A stretch of 64,000 nucleotides of DNA from Bolinopsis microptera. Taxonomy: Eukaryota > Ctenophora > Tentaculata > Lobata > Bolinopsidae. Of the stretch, positions 34,996 through 46,896 are shown piece after piece; the first letter of the stretch is position 1; each line of letters starts with the position of its first letter. The stretch is taken from contig NC_087078.1 of the NCBI RefSeq assembly GCF_026151205.1, positions 4,109,675-4,173,674 of the forward strand, read 5' to 3'. A program made the position numbers and the translations under genes. The notes beneath the pieces are model-generated. The model saw only the letters and a list, made by a program, of their open reading frames with translations, ran no database searches and was not told the origin of the DNA.

Positions 34996-37724
34996 GGCAT
35001 TCTGAAGGAGAATCATGAAGTAATAATTAAACTTTTTTGTAAGCTGTCAATCCATATTACCATAAGAACGACAAATTTAGTCTACCATAAATTTAGTCAA
35101 ACTTTTGACTAAAATTGTTGTAAACCAAATTTCATGAGACTAAATTTTAGAGGAGACCAAAATTTCAGTACAGCATATGACATGAATATTATTGAGCTTA
35201 CATTGTTTATAATTAATATAATGACTTCACCGTTCCTACTGCTGAACTACTTTGTTGGGAGGAAAGACTGTTGTGGGAAAAAAAACTAGCTAAATAATGG
35301 AAAAATCAAATAAATGGAATGGAAAATGGTATCAAAAAGTCGAAAAATGTGACTAAAATTGTTGTAGACTAAAAAGATTTGCGAAATTTGCGACAAAGAT
35401 TATGGTAACAAAAATGATGGTAATAATAATAATAATTATAAATTAATGTTATTTTTATACAGCACCAAAAGGTTAAATAATTTAAATTTAACCCTTATGC
35501 TCAGCTGTAAATGATACCTAAATGACAGTAGAGATCATGCATCTCGCCTTGGACAGGAGTAAAAACGGAAGTTTATAGCTGCAAGTAAAATCCTGACTAA
35601 ATAAGGCAGATACACCTAACAAGAAGATATCCAAGAAAGGTTAGCAGGTTTTCTAACAAAACATAGATGATGACCACCAGAAATCTATGTATGAGACTCA
35701 TCAGACTAACAAAATGATATGCAAGATAATAAAGATGAAATCATAAAATATTAAAATTTCTTTAAGAATATATAGAACTCCAAACATACAAACAATCTGA
35801 ATACTTCAATATACAATACAAAATTATTAAAAAAGCTTACTGCAGAAGAGTAACTGACGTTACAGAAAATCTAATACAGTCATGTCAAATAATCTGGGCA
35901 ACATACAAGTCTAGAGACGGTGAAATAAACAGAGTGAAATAAACATGGTAACCAAAATTATGGTAACCAAATTTGTTGTGAACCAAATTTATTGGCCCTA
36001 AGGTATATTGTTAACAGTACACTCCGTTGTAACTTACAGTTTAACTTGCTGTTTATTGCAACCTACCAATGACCACTAACCAGTCATGAGTCATGTGTGG
36101 TTGTCTCTCCTCGGAGGGGTGCTGCAATTGCCATCAAGACCTTGTCTACTGCATGGTAAAGACCCATAACAACAACTACACCAGGATATTTTGGATCTAC
36201 AACTTGCCTTAAACCAGAGGAACCCTATTGAATGTCCATGACGAAGTCTTGATGGAGTCTACCACTAAGATTGGCCAATGAAAGTAGGATAATTTAGACA
36301 TAATTTAGACATAACATGACGTGTAGCGCGGTGTAGTACTGGAACTGGGAAGGTGACTGTGGTTGTTAGTTTACACTAGTTTTGTGTGCTGTGTTTTGTT
36401 GGAATCCCCTGCTGTCGTGTTTGAAGTTGTTCTTTTGTAACTATTATTATTTTTGTTTATCGTAGCTTTATGAACGTAAAACTTTATGAACGTATGATTT
36501 TTGGTAATTAAATTATTAATATATTTTAGGAGAAAAGTGAGGGAAAGATGATAGTTTGGCCAGTAATACTTGTATAAGTCGCCAATGCACAATCTAAAGT
36601 TTGTGGACCTCAGTTAAGCCTTTCACTTGTTAATAAAGACTGTTATTCTAAAAAGGGAACACTATTACAAGATTCAAAAATCGTAATTTCAAAATCACCA
36701 AGGGTTAAATGCAGTGGTGTAAGGAAGAGGGGGGTGGGGGGTTGCCATCAAGAAAACAACAAATTTTTAAAAGAAAACAACAAATGTTTACCTTACAAGA
36801 CATATTTATGTTCAACATAATTCCGGAGACCTAAATGATTTGGGAACGACAATATGGGCTTTTATTTCCCGAAAACCGCCACATTTCGTACCCCCAAATT
36901 AAATCATCTCATTATTTTACAAAAATGAAACCCAATATTTGAGAAAATTAAATACAAAGATCTTCTCTGGTCAGCTGTTTCATCTTGCAATCAATTTCTC
37001 TGGAGCCTTTGAAAGTTAGCCTAAACTTAACTTCTAATCCTCCAGACGGTTCTGGAGACAGACGGTGTCTGTTATCTTCCACTTCTCCAGAAACTTGATC
37101 ACTGTGGCCAATATAGTAGTGACATTTGTGCTCTGCTTTAGCATCACTTGACTATTTTTTTTTAATTGTTTGTTCAGGCCATGACCTTATAGTCAGCCAA
37201 TTGGCCATTGCTGAAATTGAATTACAACTATTGTGTACTCAATAAAGTAATTATCACCTTTGCATACTTTTAAAAAAATATAGTAGTGACAGAGCTTGCT
37301 TACTTTTAATGGAACGTGTCCAAAATCATTTTAAAATCAATTCATGATCCAATACTAGTGTTCATTTGCTTGATGAATAATAATTGAAACTTACTATATT
37401 GATAGTATATTGATAGTCATAGTTAAGGAAAATATGTGACAAATAATTTGGGGAAAATTATGTCGGTGACCTAAATTTTAGTCCGCAAATATGGTGTTTT
37501 TTTCGAAAAACCACCAACTTTCGTACCATTTAAATATGTCTGCTAAGGTATTTAAATCAGTCATCACCAATCATGAACTTGAGCAGCCATCCACAAAATA
37601 AAAGCGGCCGCATTTCTTATTATTTAAATCAATTATAGCAACAATTTTAGATACTTAAAAATACTCCATCACAACGGGTATTGTGACTTGAACTATTCAG
37701 TTGTTAAGTAGATTAAGATTAATG
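34996..37724. other. Upstream region of the homeobox gene, repeat-rich
   Basis: No coding exon recognised. A dispersed repeat with GTGACTAAAATTGTTGTAGA words occupies 35275-36003. Part of it recurs inverted at 53806-53970. A poly-purine patch lies near 36726-36742. Confidence 0.45.
35275..36003. repeat. Dispersed repeat, partner of 53806-53970
   Basis: Two blocks (about 35320-35420 and 35946-36003) match, on the opposite strand, one continuous block at 53806-53970. Examples are AAGTCGAAAAATGTGACTAA and GAACCAAATTTATTGGCCCT. Here about 530 bases intervene between the blocks. Related GACTAAATTT words extend to 35060. It is probably a non-autonomous element with length variants. Confidence 0.7.
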
Positions 37725-39203
37725 AAAAAGGCCCTGGAGTGGGGGGAACCAATTCATGTAACGTTACTGGGCCGCGCTCAGCCTGTCATTCCGCCTTGTT
37801 TAACAACATTAAAGCCTGGGGTCCCCAGGTAAATGTAACGTTATGCCACTGGTAGGGATGGGTGACTGGTTTGAAAAATCGTAAAGAAGAGAATTTAAAC
37901 ACTATACATAGCAATAGCTACTATACTGCCTAACTATATAATTAGGCACCCTAAAATTTTTAAAATTTATAAAATTGTGAGAAGGGGTAGATTGGATTGA
38001 TTGGGGAAGATGTTAATTATTGATTTTCGGGGTCGTTATCCAAATTCTGGAAAGTGCAAAAATGCATCAGGCTTCCTTTAAATATACAATCTAAATTTCT
38101 TTACTGTAGCTGATAATTTTATTTTAGATTTGACTGTTGTAAATGGAACATGGAATAGAAGTTCTCTCAAGAATATTGCTGTTTTTTCCTAAATAGACTC
38201 ATGAAAGTAAATAGATAAATATATAAGCCTCCCTAGTAAAACTTTAAAACCACTGGTCTCACACTTCAAAATTAATTACATACGTTGCATGTCACTGGAC
38301 TCTTTTTCGATGTTTCTACTGTTAACTGTTAAGTGCATAAGAAAAAGAGACAAAATTAAAGAAAGACAAAATTTGTATTTACCACAAAACAATCAATACC
38401 AAATACATAATGTTATATTCATAAACAAATTCAAGTTTCAATTTCAATTTCAACCATAAGTACAGCACGCCGCGCACGAGCGTTCTAAATCACTCTACAG
38501 TCGATCTTCGAGACTGTTCTAAAAGAGCCCCCGACAGTTCAAACCTAATTCAATCGATGTATTTTCGAACGCTGATTCCGAATCACCCCCCATGACATAG
38601 GGTTAAAATGCTCCCCTGACGAGATATTGGCGAAAAACTGTCTCGATCACGTGATATGACCGTATAAGGAAGTTAGTCTAATTTCTCGTTAGGGTTAGGG
38701 TTTCAGCATATGCTTTTGTTAAGGATTGGGTTAGGGTTAGGGTTGTAGCGCGATGCACTACTGGGTCGCGCGCGCATCAAATAATGCTTCTCGCAACCAA
38801 TGCTTCGGTAGATCGGCGAGATGCACCACTGTGCCTCACCGAGCTGCGAAGGATTGACATCGTGAATCAAGGTTAGGGTTGGGATCAGATTAAAGGGTTA
38901 TGGTTTCGAATAGTCGTTCAGGACCAGCTAGAGAACGGGTTGAAAAAGTCACGTGACAGTCGAGTGTAGAGTGATTAATCATCATCCCGCCGCGCACACA
39001 GCCACAAATTGTTGAGAAATTCTTTTTTGGGAGTTATAGCTATGGCAAAAAATTTGTTTTGGTCACGTGACAAGCTAGTAAAACCTTAAAAACCAAAATC
39101 ACGTGATAATTTTTTCGGCGAGCGAATTCAGTAAAAGCCCAAAAACTGTATAATTTCACGCTAACAGTTTCACCTAACCATGTGCTTTCGCGCCACTGTA
39201 GTG
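37725..39203. repeat. GC-rich dispersed repeats with telomere-like GGGTTA runs
   Basis: Several segments recur elsewhere in the window. GGCCGCGCTCAGCCTGTCAT (near 37771) is found inverted near 46450-46425. ATTTACCACAAAACAATCAA (38380) and its continuation to CGCCGCGCAC recur at 48031-48118. CACCTAACCATGTGCTTTCG (39171) recurs near 46261. A GATTGACATCGTGAATCAAG block near 38852 recurs near 49180. Short runs of GGGTTA units occur near 38690-38745 and 38872. These look like a family of short non-autonomous elements. No tRNA promoter boxes were confidently identified. Confidence 0.65.
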
Positions 39204-39243
39204 TTAATACTTTCAACACTACTATATAACAAATAATTTGAGG
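39204..39243 (+). promoter_or_regulatory. Conserved 5' motif, family B copy
   Basis: TTAATACTTTCAACACTACT, then ATATAACAAATAATTTGAGG. It matches the family A motif at 38 or so of 40 positions, although the flanking sequences do not align. Confidence 0.55.
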
Positions 39244-39833
39244 ATGTCCAATATGTCCATGGCTTGCTAAAGTCAACTGCATCGGGGGTACTATGATGGT
39301 CCAGGGGGTGCTGAATCAGAAGACTGGCACGCTAACCTGTTAAGAAGTTAAGTAGTTGTAGTGAATAATGTTTCTGTTTGGAAATGTATAACTCCATTCA
39401 CACCACAATCCACAATTGGACAATTGGACAACCCTGATTAATGTATAGATAGTGTTGAAAGAATTTTGAGCTTAAATCTTGAACCAATACTTCTGATAAC
39501 TTTTGGGGCTGTGCTCCAAGAACAGGCTGACATATATATGGCTTATGGATTATATTTAATGTATTCTGATTAAATGATAGGGCTTGCCAGTCCAACCACC
39601 TCATATTTTTCATACTCACTCACTCTCTTGTCCCATGTGTCGTAGTCCGTCAGTCTGTTCAATTTTTCAATCTTTTGAATCATTTTGACTAATCCAGTTT
39701 AAATACACTTTCATTGTTTTCCACAACGGAACATTTGAAATTGCTATCTGCTTTTCTTTCTTTCCAGGGAGTGTGCTGGTTGGACGTGAAGGTGCCCCCT
39801 GGATTGCCTGGTACCCCCAATTGCTTCTACGCC

Positions 39834-41795
39834 ATGAACGATACACCCACTGACTCTTCTCAATCTGTTCCGGACCAGACTTCAACTACTACGGTTCCGG
39901 ATCAGACTACACCTGCACCCACGACTCCTACCATTATGGTGGAAATTGACGAAGTACTGAAGGATGTTGAAAATATAATTCTTTCAGAATACCACGAATC
40001 AGAGGAAAATAAAGATTGTAGCAGCCTCCTTAGTTTCTTCTCAGGGTCTACCCCCCTTGACAACTTCCTGTTGACTCACTCGCAGAGCCTGCGCTCAGAG
40101 GTAGATATCATTAAGCTCAACATCTGTAACATTCTAAAACTTGATGTGAACAAATTTGCAATCATAACGCCATCTATGGTTAAGAGCTGCCCATCTCTTA
40201 AAAAACTCACCTTAGCAGAGGGTCTACTATCCCTGCTTGGCCTTGCAGAAAATGTCTGTGCTGTAATAAGTGGCAAGAGATGTGACCAAGAGGTTAAGTC
40301 CCCTTCTTATTTGTCAGCCCCCTCCAGCATTCCAATGGGTCATACTACTTCTAACGAAAGCTCTATACACAAGTCCTTAGAAGATATTCAAACATCCATT
40401 AAAAACTTGAAAGACAATGATAGCCACCTTAGGACTCTTGACTCCATAAACACCAAGCTTGCTGAGCTCAAAGTTGATATTAACTGTTTCAAAAACAGCA
40501 GATCCTCAAACGTATCCACTCCTGACCTGCCCATGCCTCCTTTTATCATAGGGCCACCAGCAGCCTGTGAAACAGACCATGAACAGCTCCTGCTAGATGC
40601 ACAGAAGCCTTCAAGTGCAGACGACCCTAAGTCTAAGCACATCATGTCTTATTTACCAGAATTCATTGATACAACCTTGAACTCTCAGCTATTAGATTTC
40701 CTTGCTCAACAGAACGATGATTTTGTCAAGAACACAGAAAACGGGCATGGAGTTATAAGCTTTGGTGAACGATATGATTACCCCGGGGCAAAAGCTGCTA
40801 AGCCCATATCAGAAGACCTGCCTGAAGTTCTTGCTGAACTTGCCTCAAGGATAAAGAAGCTTTGCCCTGAAACAGTTATTAATCAATGCCTGATCAACCG
40901 GTACAATGATGAGAGCAGTTTTCTCCCTAAACACTCGGATAACGAGAACTCGCTTGTGCATGATAGTTCGATTTTCACTGTATCGTAACTAGGAAGCCAG
41001 TGTTCAGTTAAGTTCTCAATGAAAGGATCAGAAAGTGGGGAAGTCATTGAGACAATAGAGGGACGCAGTCTATATATCATGAGCAAGCAGTCTCAGTTCC
41101 TCTGGGACCACAGAATAGATAAGAGCAGTGAAAGGAGGGACGTGAGATTCAGTATAACGTTCCGCTACGTGAGCAGCAGTAGCAATGCAACATTGATTAT
41201 TGGTGACTCAAATACCCGGTTCCTCCGATTTGGTGCTGGAAAAGGGACATTCGGTCACAAACTGCCTGGAAAAAGACTTGAATGCTTCACAATAGATCAG
41301 TTAGACCCTGCCCTTTGTGTAGGATATAAGAATGTTGTAGTACACTGTGGTGTAAATAATATTAAGAGGGGAGGGGGTGATGTTAAACACTGGGCTAATG
41401 AGCTGACGAAGAAGCTCACGAATATTTGTGAAATTTGTCCTTACTCTAAAGTTATAGTTTCACCAATCCTACCAACTAGGTCCTCCTGGCTAAATGAGAG
41501 AGCCATGGAGTTTAATAGTATATTGTTTGGGTACTGTAATACCAACGCTAGAATAGGAAATTTAGATTTTGATAGTTTTGTCGATGAGGAGGGTCTACTG
41601 AACAAACAGTTTTGTAGGTACAAGAAGCCGGATGACCCAATCCACCTGGGGTCAAGCGGTATCTTCAAACTCTCCCGGGCAATTGCCCATAAGATTCTAG
41701 GTAGCCCCGTTGATGGGAGGTTGTTCAGTGATGTTACCAAGGCCCAAAATAGATTTTCCCCACGTTCTCGTAGATCTGTAATCCAGTCATGGTAG
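39834..41795 (+). pseudogene. LINE family B ORF1: AlkB-like dioxygenase and SGNH esterase, one internal stop
   Basis: The frame is open from 39714 with a TTG, but the natural start is the ATG at 39834 (MNDTPTDSSQ). The N-terminus is Thr/Pro/Asp-rich and then helical. The AlkB-like domain follows, with an Asn-Arg-Tyr motif (LINRYND), His367-x-Asp369 (LPKHSDNE), then a TAA at 40986-40988. Beyond it, in the same frame, come a downstream His (LWDH) and DVRFSITFR with the 2-oxoglutarate-type Arg. Compared with family A, the TAA sits as an extra codon between TVS and LG rather than replacing a residue. The C-terminal SGNH hydrolase is canonical: GDSNTR, HCGVNN and DDPIHL for the Ser, Asn and Asp-His blocks. 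The stop overlaps the ORF2 start (ATGGTAG). Confidence 0.87.
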
Positions 41796-44700
41796 TCAAA
41801 CTGATATGCGAAATCTGCTGCTGTTGCGATAGACCTGTGCGTGCTGGACATCCATTTTTGATTTGTCAGATGTGTGACAAAATAATGCACAAAAAATGTA
41901 AAACTGATGATAACATAACCAAATTTCGAGATGCAACATACTGCAAAATATGCACTGATGCCAATGATATTGTACGGTACAACCCTTTCTACCAAGCTCC
42001 ACACTTTGCAAACAATGGCCTCATTGATGATGAGCCAGTTAATTATATTGAATCTATCTACAATAGCTCAAAGATTCTTGAAAATTGCAAAACATTCTCC
42101 ATAACTGAGTTGAATGCTACCGTCCTACCTAAAAATTCAGCTAAATATTTGTCCAAATTATTCCTAAATATTGATGGAAATGCATCAAACTTGGACAACA
42201 TTGCAGTTGAGCTGTCTTGTATCGACCACAAATTCTCTGTTATCGGTCTTGCAGAAACAAATACTAATCCCGAAAATGGAACTCTGTATCAGCTTAACGG
42301 ATACTCCTCCTGTTACCAATCACGTTATTTTTGTCAAAAGAAAAACCAGTTCAAGGGTAAAGGATCAGGAGTGTGTCTTTACCTGCACAACTCCTTTAAC
42401 TTTAACAAAATCCCTGGCTTATCTCTCTGTAATGAACACATAGAATCACTGTTCGTATCCATCACTAGCTTGCAAGACCCAACTGTTGTAGGGGTTATAT
42501 ACCGTCCCCCAAACGCATCACTTGAACTGTTCAACGAAGCATATGAATGTATTCTCTCAAAACTGAATGGCAAAAAAGTATATATTCTTGGTGATTTCAA
42601 TATAAACATGTTGAAGGACCCATCTCCATCAGAGGACAAATTCCAAGAAATAATATTCAACAACGGCTTCATACCAACCATATCAGTACCAACTCACCAA
42701 ATGCCTGGCTGTTCCAGGACCTGTATTGACAATATCCATACCAATGTAGTAGATCAAACCCTTATTTCTGGTGTGATATCTGACAAGATCTCCCACCATC
42801 ACCCTATATTCACTCTTATTGAACTTTCCCCTGACTCTGTGCCAACACCTGATTCATCAGACAAAATTACTATACACTACGACTATAGTAATGCTAACTT
42901 AGAAAAGCTCTGTCTTGAAATAGAAAACGATGTAGATAGGTTCCACCACAGCTGTAACACATTTGATTCTTTCATGCAGTTATTTCAAGAAAAGATAGAT
43001 TTGTCTTGCAAACTTCTAACTCCTAGAACCACTAAACGTAACAGCATAACCAACCCTTGGATTACCCAGGGCCTAATTAATTCCATCGATAAGAAAGCTA
43101 GGTTGTATTTCGAATGGAAGAAGACTTGTACATTAAAACTACCTGACGGGGACCCAAACAAGCACATCTACTACAAGGAATTCGACAAAGGTCAATAAAT
43201 ATGGCAAAGGCTATGTGCTATACTCAAAAATTCGAGAAGTACAGCATGAATTCGAAAAAGACTTGGGAAGTTATAAATGAACTCCGTGGTAAAAATTTGT
43301 CTAGATGTAAGGACGATTTTGTCATAGATGGCCAGAGAGTTACTTGCAGACGAATAATTGCTAACAAATTTTGTGAATATTTTACATCTCTTGCAAGTAA
43401 TCTCAATAAAAATGTATTGTCAAACAATAGTATTTCTCTGGAACCAGTAGAATCATTTGCTCAGTTCATGTCTAATTCAGTATCTGACTCCATATACCTA
43501 GAAGAAACTAATGAAGACGAGATTGTCGAGGTCATCAGAGATTTTCAAAATGGCAAGGCGAGTGACATACCTATAATCGTTGTAAAAAAATCGGCAAAGC
43601 TCATTGCTGGTACCTTGGCCAGGCTTTACAACACATGTATACAAAGTGGTACATTCCCAAGTATATTTAAAACTGGTAAAGTTATTCCTATTTACAAGAA
43701 AGACAATAAGGAATGCATTGAAAATTATCGGCCTGTATCAATATTACCTTTATTTGGAAAAATCTTTGAGAAGATCATTTACAAACGCCTTTATAATTTC
43801 TTCACATCTAAAGGTGTACTAACAGACTCACAGTTTGGATTTAGAAAAGGCCATTCTACCACTCATGCTCTACACAAATCTATAGACTCCGTTACAAAGT
43901 CTCTGGCTAGCAATAAACATGTCTTGGGCATATTCATTGACTTGAGCAAAGCCTTTGACACCCTTGATCACAATATTCTTCTAAGCAAGTTAAATTCCTA
44001 CGGTATTAGGGGTTCAGCACTTACCTTACTTAAAAGCTATTTGACTAACAGAAAGCAGTATGTTATGTATAACGATGTACCATCAGTAACAATGGACGTG
44101 AAATTTGGAGTACCACAAGGGTCAATTCTTGGGCCACTACTCTTCCTACTGTATATGAACGATATAGTAAACTGTTTTTCAGACAGTGAGGTGAAATTTG
44201 TACTTTATGCTGATGACACTAATATCTTCATATCAGGACCATCTAGAGAAGCAACATATAAAAAAGCCAACTTAGTACTTAAACATGTCTCGATCTACAT
44301 GAAATGTAATCTACTTCATATCAACATGTCCAAATGCTGCTACATACATTTTAAACCTGCCTCTGAATATGATGACACCTGTGCGCGGACTAGACCATTT
44401 GCTAACCTGCTAGATGAATCTAGATCAATATTCATCGATGGTAAGGTTATCACTAAAGTCAAGGATACCAAATTCTTAGGTGTTGTTATAGATAGTAAGC
44501 TAAACTGGACTGCCCACATGCACTACATCCGTAAAAAGCTGCGGACCATGACTGGTGCAATCTGTAGAATCCGGCACTCTATACCTGCTGAACTATACTT
44601 GAAAATATATAATGCTCTTTTTGAATCACATCTCAGTTATGGTATAAGTGTTTGGGGTGTTGTCATCAAGGAACGGTCCAATGACAGTCTTTTTATCACT

Positions 44701-45183
44701 CAGAAGCACTGTATAAGGATCCTTTTTGGTGATCTCGACTCATATCTAGATAAACAATCAACATGTGCAAGAACTAGACCATATTGTATGCAAAGATTAG
44801 GCCATAAACATTTTGAAAAGGAGCATACAAAACCCATTTTTAATAGACTAAAAATTCTTACAGTTCAAAACTTGTTCAAGTACCATTGCATTTCAGAATT
44901 CTCTAAGATTACCAAGTACCACTGCCCATACTCCCTTTATGAGGCCATCAACATTTCAAACCGTACAACGAGTTTAACGGTTATTCTTCTTAATAAATCA
45001 AATACTTTTTTGTTCACTGCAGCCAAGCTTTGGAACACTGTTCATAAAAAAATTCTAACCTCAAGCAATTGCCTAGAAACTTCCATTAACTTGATAAAAT
45101 TGAGAACCAAGGCACTATTATTACAAGTACAGGCTGCTGATTTAAAAGATACTTGGAATCCAAACAATTTTAAATTGCAGTAA
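41789..45183 (+). pseudogene. LINE family B ORF2: PHD finger, EEP endonuclease, reverse transcriptase, one frameshift
   Basis: Starts at ATG 41789, overlapping the ORF1 stop by seven bases. Residues about 7-60 form a PHD-type C4HC3 zinc finger (CEIC, then CQMC, HKKC and CKIC). PHD fingers usually read histone tails, so this could help chromatin targeting. An EEP nuclease follows: LNIDGN, LAETNTN, YILGDFNIN, CIDNI and the SHHHPI end. The first frame stops at 43196-43198. The protein resumes in another frame before 43201 (MCYTQKFEKYSMNSKKTWE), so one indel lies just upstream, in about 43160-43198. The RT in the second part has IFIDLSKAFDTLDH, GVPQGSILGP and catalytic YADD. A tail with a CARTRP motif follows, ending near 45183. 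Confidence 0.93.
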
Positions 45184-45720
45184 TCTATTCTTATCGCAGC
45201 AGCACACACTTAACACACTTAATATTACTATCATGATTGTATTATAGACTGAAAAGCTCTCAGATCAATTTTGGGCATTTTTAACCGCTTGTTGTAATGT
45301 TTTTAATTATTTAATATCTTAACTTAACTAAATTTTTATTCAGATCGAATTAACAAATAATATTTGATAATTTATTTGATAGTTTAGTCTGATATTGATA
45401 TTGACTATATTGATATTGTTATTATTGAATGAAGTTAACTCCAGACGTACATAATGTTACTTCTTTTAACAAAGGGACTTGGAGTATAAACGACCAAGTT
45501 AGCATACATTTTCAACCAACCAAGAATTCTGGAGGCAAAGGTGGGTGCGTAAACTTTATGGTCTGTACTCTCCGATCCTGTATCACCCAGGATTCTTTTC
45601 GACGTTTTTGGTAAAAGGTATATACCTTCTAGTCAATCTCTTGCTACTCCAAGTCCCCCAAGATTTCTAAACTAAAGTTCGTCCTAGTTATATTATATTA
45701 TATAAAATATATTTTTTGTT

Positions 45721-46708
45721 TGCTGTAACTGATACTAAATAAAATTGTTGTTTTCCTGAAATTGTTGTTTTCCTGCTTGTTTCACAAGTCTTTTTACCGC
45801 CGTGAGGCGGGCGCGCGCTACTGCAAGCGCAAGGGCTCTGGATAGAGCAACTAACAGTTTGTATTCTCTGCATGGATGATAGTACTCCGTAATAACTACT
45901 ATACATGAAACTTCAAACTTAAGACTTGTATTACTAAATTTCGCGAAATGTATTTTTGATTGTTCTATGCACACGAAGCAAATATTTGAAATTCAATCAA
46001 TGTAAAATAAAGAGTTATCAGCGTTTTAATATAAAGTAAAATACGCAGCCCAGGTCAAGCATATTTTACAGAAAATTAAATTTTGATAACATTTTATTTT
46101 TTGAATTGTTTCATGTTAACATTTGCCCTTTCAACACGCACATTATTATTTTTGCTTCAAAGCCAATTTCGAAGAAAAATATTTTCATGCTTTGCTTTGC
46201 AAAGAAAAAATAAATTCAAAGTTTGTTTTTTAAACTCGCCAATGGCCAATGCATTGCGTTCACCTAACCATGTCCTTTCGCTCCACTGCGGGCGCGCTTG
46301 TTTCACGAGTCAGTTTTACTGCAGTCAGTTTTACCGTTGTGAGGTGGGCTCGCGCTACTGTGTACTGCAAGCGCAAGGGCTCTTACCTGAGGACCCCAAG
46401 CTATTATGTTCATTAATAATTTGGCGGAATGACAGGCTGAGCGCGGCCCAGTAAAAGGGCTCTGGATAGAGCAACGCGATGGGTTACTGGTCCTTGCCGC
46501 GCACTTAATTGTGCTTCTCGCGACCAACCTCGCTAGATCGGCGAAATGCGCTACTGTGTACTACAGTCTAGATCTTAACTTGGAGCCACAAGGCCAAGAG
46601 TAATTTTTGATTGTTAAGGGAAATTTTTGAATTCTTAAAGGGTTGATTTTATATAGGGTCATTGCTACATTATGTGTATATTGGTTGAATAATTTTAAAA
46701 ATTTCAAA
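45721..46708. repeat. Non-coding region with two related short repeats
   Basis: TTGTTTCACAAGTC...GCAAGCGCAAGGGCTCTGG at 45776-45850 is repeated imperfectly at 46299-46382. GGGCTCTGGATAGAGCAAC occurs again near 46457. A block near 46420-46455 is the inverted partner of 37769-37800. No gene is supported. Confidence 0.6.
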
Positions 46709-46730
46709 AAAAAAAAAAAAAAAAAAAAAA
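46709..46730. repeat. Poly(A) tract
   Basis: Run of A residues, longer than 20 bases, lying upstream of the RT fragment. It could be the tail of an adjacent retroposed copy or a simple repeat. Confidence 0.8.
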
Positions 46731-46896
46731 CTTATTGATGTGGTAGTTTAGTTCACAATGTCCCGTGAGGAATTTTGTTGCTGTTCTTGTGCTCTCTTTG
46801 CCAAGTTTCGGGATTGATCTGGCGAACTTTTGTCTCCATACTCGTTTAAAGTGAGTGTTGGGTAAAGTTCTCCATCTTTCCCTCATCTTCCGATGA

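Larger units (their letters stand above)
39204..45720 (+). mobile_element. LINE family B (AlkB and esterase in ORF1, PHD finger in ORF2), damaged
   Basis: Second CR1/L2-like element, strongly diverged from family A but with the same domain plan. The shared 5' motif is at 39204-39243, ORF1 at 39834-41795 (one in-frame stop) and ORF2 at 41789-45183 (one frameshift). The 3' UTR runs to roughly 45720; its end is only estimated, from an AT-rich AATAAAATTG stretch. The segment between the motif and the ORF1 ATG is about 590 bases, longer than in family A. Both lesions make this copy non-autonomous as read. Confidence 0.9.

Noticed and set aside
38690-38745. GGGTTA repeats as a true telomere
   Set aside because: Only a few units, interrupted and internal, so at most an interstitial telomere-like sequence.
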